Shown: positions 13,421 through 26,790 of the stretch, in pieces
Layout: each line of letters starts with the position of its first letter
Numbering within the stretch: the stretch's first letter is position 1
Origin: Dromaius novaehollandiae
Lineage: Eukaryota; Chordata; Aves; Casuariiformes; Dromaiidae
Reading direction: 5' to 3'
Assembly (NCBI RefSeq): GCF_036370855.1
Contig: NC_088099.1
Coordinates: 89,653,820 to 89,717,819 of the forward strand
Length of the DNA: 64,000 nucleotides
Notes under the pieces: generated by a model
What the model was told of the DNA's origin: nothing
The model's database searches: none
The model's input: only the letters and a program-made list of their open reading frames with translations
Made by a program: the position numbers and the translations under genes

Positions 13421-16400
13421 AAGTGCTAAACTTGAATCAATAGGTTTATTACTGTACTATTCACAGAATGACTAAACAAGACAGATCTTAAGGGACTTTC
13501 ATTGAATTTATGAATTTGTGGTATAACTTTTCAAATGAGAAATCACTGTTTGAATATTAAAGCATACAACAAATTTTTTACCTAAAAAGATATGTAAGAC
13601 CAAACCAAAGGAAAAAAAAAGGCTATTTGTGTTGCATTTAACAAATCAAAACATTTTTAAACCAATTATTCCAAATCTCAGAAACAATTGTGCAAAGCTT
13701 TCATAAGAGTACTTTAAAGAACTGCTCATCCATATGGCAAGTCAGTGGTGCAAAAAGCAGTGAGGACAGATTCTCAGTTTACTGAAGGGCTTTAGCAGTG
13801 GATTTATTCTGATGTGTTTTAATTGAGGATTTGGGCCCTCCGTTTTATTTCTGCTTTGATAGGGTAAAACAATCTGGCTGAGACAGGTTTGTACAATTTT
13901 CAAACTGATCTGTACCATTCCCTGAAAATGATTAATGGACTTCTCATCCTATAAAAACTATACTTATTTCAAGAGCAGAAAGATGTAAACAGTGAGGGAA
14001 TGTTTGTTTGAACTTTATCTGATTATCTTTACAGTGAAATTAATTGATTAAATCACTCCTCTGAACAAATACTGTAACATGTAGATGTGAGGTATCTCTG
14101 TAGAATATCTCTATGTCCTAGCTGCTTAGCAGTGTGTTAAAGCAAATTAGCATCAAACTTTCAACAACAAGCAAGAAAAAAATTGTGTTCACTTCCCAAA
14201 ATTCTTTAATGATAGGACTTTAAGAAAATCTAAAGTTTTTGTCCTTGACTTCAAAAAAACTAAATTTTTATCTACAAATCCAAAAAAAAGAGTATTTAAA
14301 AATTGCACTTAAAAGGTCACATAGAGAAAAAGTAGCAGATGAAATATGTTTGTGAATTATGGAGAATAAAAGAAATGTCCTAAAAAAATGAAAGGTGCCA
14401 GTATCAAAATTATCAGTAAACACAAATCTTTCCGCTAGAGGATATTGAGAGCAAAAATCATTAATTCAGACAAATACAGTATTATTCTTGGGAACTAAAG
14501 GACAAATGTTTAAAGGCACTTGGGTTTCCTTGCTCTCAGTCGTGAAAGGCCCAAATTCATGGAAGAAATCCTGTGCTTTTATACCCTCTTCCCTGCCTCC
14601 AAGGCAGTAGCAAAAATCTCTTTGACATTTTAAGGTCACTTCAAAGAGGTTGCATAGTTATTTGAACATATTGAGAGAGTCTTCTTTTGTATCAGTTAGA
14701 TATTGGTATAAAACTTATCTATGCTTTGGGTTGAATTATATTTGATGTTTGTCAGACGTATCATTATAACAAAATCTATAATAGGTGGACATATAACCAA
14801 CCAGCCTACAACCCATGGAGGTGAATGGACAGTAGTTCCTTTAGGAACTACTTTTAGTAGGTCCTTTACAATGGAAAAGCACAGTTTCTTTTATAGTAAT
14901 TGCTTAAGAAAAAAAAAATTTTGAAAGCTATTTCTAGCGAAATTAATAAACAAAATAAAGTGGTTTGAAGATATGCCTTCAAGTTTATTTTAAAGCAACT
15001 GAGCATGGCCTTAAAATCTTGAAAAAAATAATCGTGGTTGATATGAATGCCATTCTGCATTGCTTTCCACAGTATGTCTTTTATATGAATAACTATATTG
15101 ATTATTGATAATAAATGAAAATGTATAAAGAAGAAAAGTTATTAAAGGTGAAATTCTTAATGTCTTCTTGTAATTGCAATTTCATCTGTTCCTTAGAACT
15201 ATTTTCTGCTGTAGAAGACTGTTGCTGTATATGTACTCCAAGGCATGGGCCTGTGCTTTTAAGACATGTTTAGCAGATACAGATTGCGTATCAAAGGGCA
15301 GTCTCTAACAAGTTAAATCAGGACACAGTTTCTATGAAAACTAATAGCAGTGATTGACTGTAAATTCAGTAGTGTATTAACAGAATCATCTAATAAAACG
15401 GGTAATTGTAATGTATTTGGCTGCATGATAGTAGATGTCTGACTGTGAGGTCCGCTAATTCATTTTATATGTGTTTTTGCTGATTAACTCATGAATCTCT
15501 GAGACAATTTTTTCAAGAATTTAATAGTCTTTGTCCATGAACAACCATATTTTCATTTAACTTTCTTTAAAACATTTTTCTCTGTGGAATAATACAGAAA
15601 AACAAAATGAGACCTTAGTTCTTTATTCTACGACGTGACAGGTTTTCTGTGGTAGATAGATCAGGTATGTAAGTATGATCCTTCCTTCATTCTCTTTTCC
15701 CTCTGTTTCTGCTCTTCTGGTGCCATTAGGAAGGAAATCACATGCTGAATGTGATGAGTTCATACCATTATTTTCTTCCTGCCAAAATTCAAGATAAAAC
15801 TTTAAATAGGACATTAAAAAAGAGAGAAAAATCTGCAGTATTCATTGAGAGACAGGGAAAAAAAACTCTACAATATTCATTAAATATTTTAATGAAATCA
15901 TATTCCCATGCCTACTTTCCTTTTCATGTTTAAATGCCAGTACATATCAGTAATAATGGTTTCCAAAAATCACACATGTGCCTTTGAAAGTCAAAGGTCA
16001 GACACACAATATATACAACCATAGCCAACCAGTGACATTCATTTATATGCGACTGTAACAGCTTATATTTAGCTGAGGAATTTCCCTGGAATTTTACTGT
16101 CTGAAAGAAAAAAACTTACTCTTGTAGGGACTTTCTATCAGGGAAAAGAAGCAATTTCCTTTGACTTATTGGCTCAGTGATAATCAGCCAGTGCATCTTG
16201 AAAATGTACAATCTATAAAGCAAAACTTTTTAAAAGACATTTGTTGAATAGATTTGAATAAAGGATTCATTAAGGAAAACCATAGTCTGCTCACAAATTC
16301 TACAAGCAGAAAAAGAGACTTAATTATCTAATAAATAATTTTCTGGAAATTATTCCTTTTTCTATATTACCAACTGACTTTTCATTTAAAACTGGTTTGT

Positions 16401-17214
16401 TTTCTTAACTCATTCCAACATAATTACTAACCCCATGATCATGCACACTGTACTGATTTTTTAAATGGTCTGAAAAAATACTTGAGATATATGCTTTGCA
16501 TATGTTAAATTTTATCCTTAAAATATTACTCGTATTAATACAAATGTTGATGCTGTGCCTTTAGTGAGAATAGGTTCTATTCAAACATTTGTATTTAGCA
16601 TTTAATGCTAAGTATTAGTACCTAATAAACACTCCTAAGAGTTTTATGTTCCTTTTTTTCCAAAACCTAAGGCAAGGGGAAATATTTTAGCCCATAATGC
16701 TGAGACAGTCAGTGCAAAATGGAGTATAATACTAATGGCACAGACCAAAAGTAAAATACTTCTCATTAAAGCAATGGATGAAGAAGTAAGGAAGGGACTG
16801 TGGCTGTAATCACAGATCTTTCCCACTCAATGGAGAAATATAGTGTAAAATTTTGTATCAGTCACTTGCTGAGTAGGCAGCTAGTTCAAAACATTTGCAT
16901 AAACAGCATCCATACACTTCCTGTCATCAAATTCAGTCATGCCAGATATATTGGATGCTGGCAAAAACTGTCCTTATCCCTTTTCGCTGACAAAAGTGGA
17001 AACAATAATTTATTTTGATTTTTTTTTTAATGAGCTAGTGATATTTCACCTGCCTTTTCCATTTCAAGTACTATACCTCCAGATTATGTCATCAGAATGA
17101 CATTTCTCATTTTCTTTGTGTGTGTGTACGTGTGTGTTTTTGGGTTTGTTTTTTTTTTAATAAGAAATATCCTTGGGGTTAGCTCATCTTGGTGGGGAAG
17201 GGAATATAATCTAA
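13421..17214. other. Non-coding AT-rich stretch
   Basis: Unique AT-rich DNA with no supported gene. There is a near-palindrome at about 16592-16614 (tatttagcat / atgctaagta). A TG-rich short microsatellite with interruptions lies at about 17119-17138, followed by a run of T. The ORFs are all short and none shows protein-like composition. Confidence 0.45.
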
Positions 17215-17535
17215 TAGAGAGAGATAATAAGCAGGTTATGCAAATCTGTTTATCTGTGTAATAAATCCTTCCCTTTTGTGATGTATAGGGTGATTTATTG
17301 GTCTCAATTCAAACTCTGGAAATGTTTACTGACATAACTTACATGCTGCAAAACATAATAAAGGAAAGTTTCAAAAAATATTTTTATTATTTATTTGAGT
17401 CATCTGGAAAGCTTAATTAAAGGAAATCCATCAAGCCCACTTCACTCTCTAAAAAGTGATTAAACACTTTTGACTGTCATATAATTATGCCATTCAGACC
17501 TTTTAACTGATTAAAGCCCTTTCAAAAATAAATTA
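17215..17535. other. Candidate conserved non-coding element
   Basis: It is rich in ATTA/TAAT cores and contains an octamer-like gttatgcaaatctg near 17236. It has AT-rich but non-repetitive texture and lies immediately upstream of a simple polypurine tract. This is the sort of sequence often found as developmental enhancers in vertebrate gene deserts, but there is no alignment to support conservation. Confidence 0.2.
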
Positions 17536-17558
17536 GAGGCAATATCTACTATGCTTCC

Positions 17559-17636
17559 AAAAGAAAAATGACAAAAAGAAAAAGAAAAGAAAAAAGAAAA
17601 AGAGACAAAGAAAAAGAAAGACAGAAAAGAGAAAAC
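17559..17636. repeat. Polypurine (A/G) tract
   Basis: About 75 bases of almost pure A and G on the plus strand, built from AAAAAG/AAAG units and interrupted only by a few pyrimidines (T at 17569, C at 17572, 17606 and 17622). Such mirror-like homopurine tracts can adopt triplex structure. The lysine/arginine-rich open frame across it is a by-product of the repeat. Confidence 0.85.
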
Positions 17637-20600
17637 ATCTCCCCCCAAAACAGGGAAATTAGGTCAATGAATTTCCAGACAGATACTTGCTCAGTATTAT
17701 TCTTTCCCAGCATTCATGGTATTACCATGGAGGGGGGAAAATCCATAATACTTGTGTTTAGACAGAATTTAATGTCTAGTTTCTATCAGTGTGCTACTGT
17801 CGTCTCTATAATGTGGTTATCTCATATTCACACTTAAAAGTTCTTATGAGTAAGTAAGAACTCATAACACCAAGTTACAAAGAAGAAGGCGCTTGGCCAC
17901 AGAAAGAGATTACAGGCCTATTTCAGACTCTAATGAAGTCAACAAAAAGCATCTTACTGACCAAAAGAGACTTTGAATCAGTTCCTTAGGTATTCCTACC
18001 TAGGAAGTATAAAATTTTGAAGCTAAAAATGAAAAAGGATATGGGAGATTGCATAGCAGGGTGGCTTCTGTATGCCAAAAAAACCCCAAGATGCATTGTG
18101 AAAAGTAACATCTGTGCTGACTTGTATTTAAACAGTCTTATAATAGCCCCTGTAAGTCTATAAAGGAAGGAAACTAACTGAGCTCTTGTTACAAAGTATA
18201 TAATGAGAATGAGCCCTTAACTACCAGGTGGTCAAAGGCTGATCTAATTCTCATCAAAATTAATATGAAATTTATCTGTGCATTAGTGTATGTTTTCCTT
18301 TTTTGAATAATGAGGTCTACAGACCTACAACAGTAGGTTTTTGCTAACAATGTTGGCGACAACACTGTCAATTGATGTCCATTAAGATGGGCACCACAGT
18401 TCTCTGGCACCAGCTGAGACACTTACATAGTTTTGAACTTCTAGACAGGCTAGTAAGAATGGAAAAACAATAGATTAAATGAATACTGAACTCTGAATGC
18501 TAATTATTTATCACTTTTTGTGCTAATTAATATCCTATATGCCATGGGTTGGTTCTGTGGCCCAACAAAGAAAATATTTTTCCAGTTTCTTCCATTCACA
18601 CTTGTTTTGGGGTCATGAATTGATGTTATTGGATGTATGTCTTCTGAAGGAGGACAATGATATCACAGTATGTGAGGGTGAAAAGAAACAACTTCTGCAG
18701 ACACTAAGATCCTGCAGTGAAGAGCATTTGTCTGCTGCAGAAAGCAACAGTATGTGATAACTAGATGATCATTCATTAGAATTAAGAAAAAAAGTGAGCC
18801 TACATGGTAATCTAACTCATAGATATTTCCAAATGTGGCATAGGAGATTTCTTTTTATCAAATCTCTACAAATCTAAGCAAACAAGCCCTGATTAGGAAG
18901 ATAAGATTATATCTTTTTAAAAAAATTAAAAATTCTCAAGCTGCCTTTTGTTCTGACACTGTGGGTGTCTGATGGTCTTTCTTCATTCAGACTGTACTCA
19001 GTGAGAAAGGGAGTGAATTGATTGGGGTCACCTTTTGGAAGCTGAGGAGGCTGCTGCTATCCCAGCAGCAGCTGAGCACAGAGAGAGAGAAGTTTCTGAA
19101 ACACAGAACGGGAGTAGGTAGTGCAGCCCTGAATCCCACTAAATACAGTAGTGCCATTGCTAGTAACAGGCCATAGACTTGGTTTTAATTTTGTAGGCCT
19201 CAGGCTTAGTTTGTCTGAATTTGTATTTGCCTGTCTAGAGGTTTGTTTGGGAATTTTAGATTCTTAGCTGCATGACAATGGTATAACAATTTTAACTGTG
19301 TTATTATTGAGACTTTTTGTGAAATACTGTGTTTTCTTTTTCTTTCTTTTTCTGTAATAATTTGATCTAGACAAACAATAGTTATTTGATTCTAGTATTA
19401 AGATTTCAATTATATTAATGACAGATTCTTGGTTTTACACATAAAGTGTGTTTCCTTTTGCCCACAGCAGGATTTTGAGTGTCACAGTAGAAAGAAAGTG
19501 AAAGACAGGAAGGGAAAAGAGGGAGACTGCAACATAGCAGAGAGAGTTAATTAGAGCAGGGAGTCTCTACACAGCTGGGCAGCAGCAGTGAACACAAATA
19601 GAGAATTTTCCTGGGCTTCTAGAGGGGATGATGTGGAATTTCTGTAACTCAAAAAGTGATGAACTTTCTGGACTGAGGGCAATGCTAAAGGGAAAGTTTC
19701 AGGGACACAAAGGACAGGAACACAAAAAACAGCTTTGTTTATAAATCTTAGCATTTTTTCAAGCTATATTTGAGTTTTCTCTATCTTGAAAAGTTTCTGA
19801 TCTCTTTCGTACTCTATTAACTTTTGAGTCTAACACTGCTTTTGGTAGTTTGGATGAAATCACTTAAGAATGCTCTGGACTACTCATGATCCATCAGAGA
19901 ATATTATAAAAACAAAACGTGTGCTTGCCTGAACTAAACAGTGCCATACTTAGAGAAACTTCAGTTAAGGCTGAGTTTTGTTTTCCTTTTCTATGCTGAA
20001 AGCTAAGCTCATGGGTAGAAGATAACTTCCTGTCCTTTGTGGAGTCCAGTGTTAATTTTACAGTGAAGATAAAGTCATTTCCAGGTGGCTTGTTTTTGGA
20101 GACTTTTAAGGTACCCAACTAAAACCCAGGTTTTCAGGAATAAAAGGGATCCCCTTGGCTACCTTTTTAACAAGGCATCTTGTTTTGTAGAGCTCCTTGA
20201 TGCTTTGCGACTGAAGTTAATGCCATCTGCTCCTAGAAGCTAAGAGTTCGGCAGGGATTGAAATATTTGGAGTGTAGTTCTTATCCTAGAAGGTCTAGTT
20301 TTGTGTGATAAGGCAGCTGATCATAACACTCCCTTTCTTCAGTGCATGATGAATATCATTAGGTGATCATCTTCTTGGCCTTGTTTCTTTTTATTGGGAT
20401 GTCTCTGTGTAATTGCCTAGCAAAATAGATCAGTAAGCAGCGTCAAGTAAAATCTTGATATCATATCAGTTTTTACCTAAGCTTTGTCCATTTTGAGTTA
20501 TTTTGTACACTCATATTTAGACTTGATTCCCTGCATTATTTTTAACCTCATGTGAGCACATCATCTCTTCTGGCCCGTACCTGTGGTGACAGGCTCCCTG

Positions 20601-22073
20601 AGTCAAAAGCCTAGTCTTGAATCCCACATAGCTCATCCACCAGCTGAAAGACCTGACAGCTCTTCTAAAGAGATGAAACTTATCTGAAGTTGAGAAAGGG
20701 GAAGAAGAAGAAGAATAGCAACAACCACATTTAAGAAAAAATTTTGATATATGCAATCAGGAAACAAGTGATCTAGATCAAACAGAAGCATATGAGTGGG
20801 CAAACGGTAAAGCATACTTTGATGAGGTTTCTCAAATGCTCTTTTCTTGTAGACTGTTAGAAAACTTATAGGGGATTTCCACTCCAGAATTGGTGGTCAA
20901 CTGATACGCTGTCAGCCTCTACAGAAATGTTGTTATGGAAGATCTCTGTCATCCGAGTCATGTGTATTATGATTTGGACTTTGTATCAGGTTGAAGTAAA
21001 GAGGTTGTAAAAAATATGGGTCACATTCAGCAGATTTGTTCTGCATTTTCATTAATTTTACTGATATTGTTGGGAAACAACATTATTACACTTTCATAAC
21101 AAAGACTAGGAGACAAAATCTGAGATACTTTTGGAATAAAGTATGAAGTATAGACATCTTTCAAAGTAGTGACATCATGTAGTACCTTTTCTATTGGCAG
21201 TTGGTATTCATTTTAAAGTATGAATTTTGACTTTCTGATTGATTGATCTTTGAGGTATTTGAGGTCAACAACTGCTCTGCTGATTTATTTTTTAGGTAGA
21301 AAGAGTCATATCTGCAATACTGATGCATGTCTGAAATGCTCTTGTAAGCATATCAAAGCTCTCAAGTTGCTAGATGACAGTTCCTGAATATTTATTTGTT
21401 TTGGCTTGTCCCTCTCCCTCTCCTTGCCTCAGTAGTCTACATGTCTGTGCGAGAGGGCTGAGAAAATGTCTCTCTGGACTGAGCCACCAATTAAGTGTGT
21501 GTACGAGTGTGTGTGTGTCTGTGTGCATGCACGCTTGATTGGAAGTGTCACATGTACTTAAGGGAGATTTTACTTTTTCAATACAGAAACTTTCCTTCAT
21601 AGAGGCAGTGAGCCCCTAAGCCAAGAGATGGGCACACTGTTGTTGTCTTAAGTTGCTAATGCCAAAATAAAGGTTGCCTGGTGCACACGGAGTAACAAGG
21701 GACACCTACAGAATGAGAGCCGGGTGCAAGAAGGAAGGTGGGGTAGGCAGCAGAAAAAGGATGAAGTGAGAGACTCCTTGTTGCCTTTCGGTTCTTCCAC
21801 ATTGGGGGTATAGTCCTTTTGTCATTCCCTCACTCACCTTTAAGGGTTATAGGCATTAGTGAGGCACAGAAACCTGTCACAGGCTGGATGCTATAATGTG
21901 GCCAGAGACCAATGGTTGCAGTGTGGTATCTTCAGTGGAAGCTGGCAACAGTAACTTGATACTTTTTTCCCCAGGCTTGCCTTTTTTCTGGCTCATTGCA
22001 ACTAGCGTTATTCACTAGCAGCAGCACAGTTTCAAGTAGATGAGATGGAAGAGTCTAGTGGCCTAAAATATAC
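17637..22073. other. Non-coding stretch
   Basis: No credible coding exon. A purine-rich, somewhat more GC-containing patch lies at about 19050-19100 and 19480-19720. An interrupted GT-rich microsatellite lies at about 21496-21530. The segment 18764-18774 (tagatgatcat) recalls a CR1 3'-end motif but lacks supporting flanks. Nothing else is supported. Confidence 0.4.
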
Positions 22074-22135
22074 AGTCTAGTGGTTAGAGCCTACTTCTGA
22101 AATTGCAGAGAAGAGGGTTTCAGTCGTGCTAGGAA
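22074..22135 (+). repeat. tRNA-derived SINE head, MIR-like
   Basis: cagtctagtggttagagcc at about 22074-22092 matches the 5' head of MIR-type SINEs, including the RNA polymerase III A-box region TGGTTAGAGC. About 30 bases downstream, agggtttcagtcgtgct fits a decayed B box (expected GGTTCRANYCC). The spacing agrees with a tRNA-derived promoter. The 3' body is not clearly visible downstream, so this is a 5' fragment. The B-box is damaged, so it is unlikely to be transcribed. Confidence 0.55.
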
Positions 22136-24410
22136 GGGGGCCTAATCTCCTAAAAGGGCAGGGGGTGTGAGGGCAAAGAGGAGGGGGAGGTATGCCTGAA
22201 ATGAAGCATGTATTTCACAAATGCTGTCAAGAAGTGTAGGCAACATAATGGATATGGCATTTGCCTTTCCAGGGCTCTCAAGATTGGAGAATCATACTTC
22301 AGAAACTTAAAAATATGCTCTGCTGTGATTCAAAACACTGTCAATAATTAGAGGCCCTAGTCATTCATCCCTGCCAAAACAGCTCCTGCTAACAGATTCT
22401 TTTCCCTGAGTAAAGATGACAGCATCTAGCTTGAAATCCAGACAAATGCATGATTTTTTTAACCATGTTCCAGAGTGTCAAAAGGTTTGCATTAACGTCC
22501 TGAAATCCTATTCTACAACCAGAAGGTTAGACTTTTAAAAGAATCAAATAAACGCTATAGCTGTTTACAAATTAGTTTTTGCTGAAAATATGCCTGATAA
22601 AGTATATGCCTAGCAGTATATCTTGAAAAGTATTAAACATTTGTCTTTGAGCTGTTTGAAAACAGCTTTCTTTCCTCTTCTCTTTCTCTTTCCTGTTTTT
22701 TTGCTATACTTTTTCGAATACCTTTGCAGTTTTCTTTGCTGTCTCAGTGCCCACCAATGCAACATCAATTTGATGTTATTATCAAAGTCTTGGAAATAAA
22801 AGCTGCAGCAAGCTGTTCACTGGAGATTTGATCTCTGACAAATAAGCCAGTGTCAGTGCACCTAAAAAACCCTGAGTCCATACCTCTTTTTCATTCCCAA
22901 TAGGCTCTTGGCAGGGATGCAATTAAAAAAAGAAAATCAATCTGTGATTTGCTGTCTGATTTCTGAGGAATGACACTGAGCTGCCAGGGTGTGAAGATGC
23001 AGTATTGTAAATATAGAGAAACACTCACGAATTCCAGTTTCCTCACTGGTCTCTAAATGAGTCTGATTTATTAAAGCATTAGAATGAGAGGGAAGGAAGG
23101 CTGAGAGGAAAGTGCTGTAGATTTTTTAGCTGACTTCTGATAATTCAAAGCATGTTATATATTGTTTCAAAAGTACACCATAACAAAAATGTGTATGTCA
23201 ACTTGGGACTACTTGTTCAGGGTCTGATCTTCAGAAGGGCTGAGCATCCATCATTAGGTGGAAAGCCTTAGGATATGCAAATAACCAGACTGTATGAAAG
23301 TCTTTTTTTTTCTCTCTCTCTCTCTGAATGTGGACTTCGGAACACAAGAGTCAAAAATGTTGGTCTGAACTTGATTTTGAAACTCATGCATTAAGCCAAG
23401 TAAGATTCCCAGTCCTATGAAGTACTTTTGGTCCCAATCCAACAAACATTTTCATACCCATAGTATATGAGTATATAGCTTTTACTTTTTCAGTACTCAT
23501 GAAGAGGTCACCGATATTACTTGCCTAGGGAAAATGTTTACATATCTGTAGGACAGTGAGTTTTCATTGCATAAGAGTTAGGTCTATGCTTGTCTACTAA
23601 TTTTAATATAGGAAACTGAAGCCATCAACAAAATATATTATTTATACAGCTGAATTTTCTAAAGGCCATATCCCAATTTAAAAATGAACATTTTTCAGTT
23701 TGCTGAACAAAAAAAAGACCTTCACAAGACTATTTTTAATAGTGCCAGCTGGTTACTCATAACTCACTCTTGGGGCTGCTCCCGTTTCAAGTCCCTGAGC
23801 AGCTCTGGATTCGGGATTCAGAATCAGACTTTGAAGGCAGGGGGTCTGTTCTTACACATTAGTGTTGTAGGCATCTGAAATAAAATACACATTATTGTCC
23901 ATGTTGTTTCTGTTCAGTTCCTTTTTTGTAGGTTGCAGTACTTTTGCAGAGTAATGTATAAGTGCTCTGGAATATGTTGGCACAAATACTTTGGAGTGAA
24001 AGAAGTGTGAAGGACTGGCATCTTCCCTGAATGTGATAGCTTGCCAAATGAGCAGCGCCACAGGTCTAAGTAACCTCGGTATCCTCCCACCCTTGAGCGA
24101 GTTCAAGAGCTGATGTAGCTTAGACAGCTTTTCTGTAGTGTGCCCCGGGGACTGTATAATGGCCCAGGATTTGCACTCGTGTGTCCTACAGCTCTGTGCC
24201 CCTCGTACACCGCCTTTCTCACCAAGCCCTGCAGCAGAGCCTGTGTGTGTTACTGCAGGGGTAAAGCCACAGCTGGCCTGACTGCTACTGCCCATGTCCC
24301 AGTACCTAGCGATTCCCCTCTCATCTGGAACCGTGATTTGAGATTCCCTTGCTGTTTCTCAAACTCTGAACTAGCATTATGGGGCTAATGCAAATCTGCT
24401 GGTTTCCTCC

Positions 24411-24415
<5 letters not shown>
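22136..24415. other. Non-coding stretch with GC-rich block
   Basis: Mostly AT-rich unique DNA. A pyrimidine tract (T then CT repeats) lies at 23301-23325. From about 24030 to 24350 the composition shifts to GC-rich, and a minus-strand open frame of 147 codons (23852-24295) overlaps this block. It has no domain I recognise, no clear splice sites and no signal peptide, and is probably incidental to the composition. Confidence 0.4.

Positions 24416-24451
<36 letters not shown>
24416..24451. repeat. (AC)18 microsatellite
   Basis: A perfect dinucleotide AC array of about 36 bases, uninterrupted and therefore likely length-polymorphic. Confidence 0.95.
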
Positions 24452-24453
<2 letters not shown>

Positions 24454-24871
24454 TTTCATTTAATGTTTATACTGTCCCTTCAACTAACCATTTCCGCAGG
24501 TCAAATTCTTATGACAGAAAGTATTTACTGGGCAGGTATCCAAAATCTTCCTAAATTCAACAGAGGTTAAGCTCAGATTTATTTGATTTTGTTTTTATGG
24601 GCTAAATATAGTGCAACAGCTGAGCTAAGGTAAAGAGACAATCCAACAGATATAGGTTATGCTAGGAGAATGTTGCTTGATGAGTCTTCTTTTTTTCCAC
24701 TGCAGCGCCTTCAAAGTCTGTAAATTGGCCAGACACTGCAAGTAATGTCTGAATGGTATTGAAGGTGTCACCTGGATATTCACTGGTAGCTTTCCAAATG
24801 AACCTTTAAAATCTAGAATGTTGTCAGTATATCCAGGATTGCTTTTTTCTTTTTATCTTTTTTTTTGTGTG

Positions 24872-24872
<1 letters not shown>

Positions 24873-24908
<36 letters not shown>

Positions 24909-24928
24909 ATATATATATATATATATAT
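24873..24928. repeat. Compound (CA)n-(TA)n microsatellite
   Basis: A (CA)15 array at 24873-24902 passes directly into an AT alternating tract (about 24903-24928, one interruption). It is preceded by T runs and a short GTGTGT, so GTGTGT and CACACA form a local inverted pair. Alternating purine-pyrimidine DNA of this kind can form Z-DNA or cruciforms. Confidence 0.9.
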
Positions 24929-26604
24929 GGAGGGGAGTATGCATAAACATATATATTTTAGAGAGACAGAGAGCTGTCAGTGTTCAGTTTTACCCAGGTA
25001 AATTATACATTGCTGGCCAAAATATTAGACACTGTTCTAGCTGGGCTTGAATGTGCACTCTGACTCTTGGCCTATGGCAGCAGTTTTTTCTCTGAATTGA
25101 AAGTGAGCTGAGATAAGCACAATTATATGCTAGTGACATACATATGCTAGTGACCAATAAGAAAATGACCGGGTCACTGATGCCAAATTATATCTGCTTT
25201 TTGTGCTCTGATATGAATGTTCCTTGAAATGTTATAATTAATACCAAACTAGAGTAACAGTACCTTCAGATAGTCTTTAAACCCAGAGCATCATTTGATG
25301 GTGTGTGCCTTTAGTCATATGCCAAGCAAAATGCTGTGTGACATAGAAAACAAACTTTTTTTATCCTTTGCCTTAGACAGCAAAATATATACAGATAAGG
25401 ACTGTATTTTGTTCTGTTTGTACATATATGAAGTAATGCAGTATCAGTAATAAAGGACTGTAGATATTATTGTAATGCAGTTAATATATTATTATAATTT
25501 AGTTTTATTTAGCATTTAATTATTTTAATTTATTTAGAGTGCTTTGTATCACAATGGAAAAATCTCAAAATGCAAATAGGAAATCAGCTTGGAAATTTCT
25601 GCTTTACTCAGTTCTCCTGAGTCTTGACCCTGAGTCTTGACCCTACCTTTCCAAAGAATTACAACCCTTTCAGATAACTGTGACTGAAACTTAAGATCTT
25701 ATAGCACAATCTATGGGAATTAATTGTGTAGGCTCAAAAAATATAGACAACCAAAGGACCACCCAGAGACTTTATCTGAGACCTTGTATATGGACCACTA
25801 AACCTAAGATCACATCTGGTTCTTAAGTCTATGTGCAAAACCAGTTCCATCCCATCTGCCAGACACCTCAGGATGCCCTGGTGTAGTTTCTCTTGGGGGC
25901 ACTCTGACCACATCGGTGGCCCCAAGGCATGCCGTAGAGTACTTCTCCAATCTCAGTTTCCTCAGTTGGGACATCAGCAAAGGGACAAAGAAGCACTTAT
26001 TTTTGTAGCTGTGACAGCTGGGTAATTGGGATCCTTTTATACATGTTTTTGCACTGTAACAAGGAGCTGGAAGCTGTCTGAATAAAAAAAGTCTACAACA
26101 GTGTTTTATGGAGGCAACCTGTATAGTATATAATTAATCCCTTCTAGTAATACAAGTTTTAGACAAATTTATTCAAGAAAGATTATCAGTCTGTTGGCAG
26201 GACTTTTAATTAAATAACAATACTAAATAACTTGAGGTCATATTTTCTCCTGCATGTGTAGTTTATATTTCTGCTTGTGTCGGAGACTGTCCTCTGTGCT
26301 TGTACCATTTCTGCACAATGAGATGCCACTCCAGTGAGTTCTCTAGACATATACCCTCCATTGCTGGAGCCAACTGTGTGAGCTCAGAGTTCATCTTTTA
26401 CCCTCATAGACTTCTGAAAGTAGGTGAAGAAAAGGTGTAACCAGTTAGTTCAGAGTTGTCAATTAAAAACATAGTGCTCCATGACATTATTCATTATTGC
26501 TTCTCATTTTTCTCTGCAGCAAAGATAGTGTACGACTTTTAAATAAATATTTAGTCCCAGGTTCTGTAAGCACAAATACAATACATGTATAAATTCACAG
26601 TTGA
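24929..26604. other. Non-coding AT-rich stretch
   Basis: No supported gene. It contains a 13-bp perfect tandem duplication (tgagtcttgaccc) at 25618-25643. A patch at about 25945-26035 (ctcagtttcctcagttggg) slightly resembles a MIR 3' half but is too weak to call. Confidence 0.4.
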
Positions 26605-26790
26605 ATTAGGCCCATAAGAATTGCCCTCCTGGATCTGACCCACAGCCAATATTCTGTCTGACGGTAGCTGGTAGCAAGAGGATGCAAGACACTCATCAGT
26701 AGACAGCTGCAGGGTAATCTGTGCACATTCAACCATTTCCTCACTTGCAGAAATCAGAAGCAGCCTTAAACCCTGCAGGATGACGTGTAA
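26605..26790. repeat. Old CR1-related LINE fragment
   Basis: Motifs in order recall a sauropsid CR1-type repeat: ccctcctggatctgaccca (compare 'tacTGGaTCaGACCaa'), then cagccaatattctgtctga ('agcCCAgTATcCTGTCTctGAC'), then gtagctggtagcaagaggatgcaag ('GTgGCcaGTaccAGatG'). The order and spacing match this family, which is common in bird, crocodilian and turtle genomes, though identity is low. It is truncated and inactive. Confidence 0.55.

Noticed and set aside
17568..17837. Lys/Arg-rich 89-codon frame
   Set aside because: Its charged N-terminal half is only the translation of the polypurine tract.
18760..18785. tagatgatcat as a CR1 3' end
   Set aside because: Only about 11 bases match and neither flank continues the family sequence.
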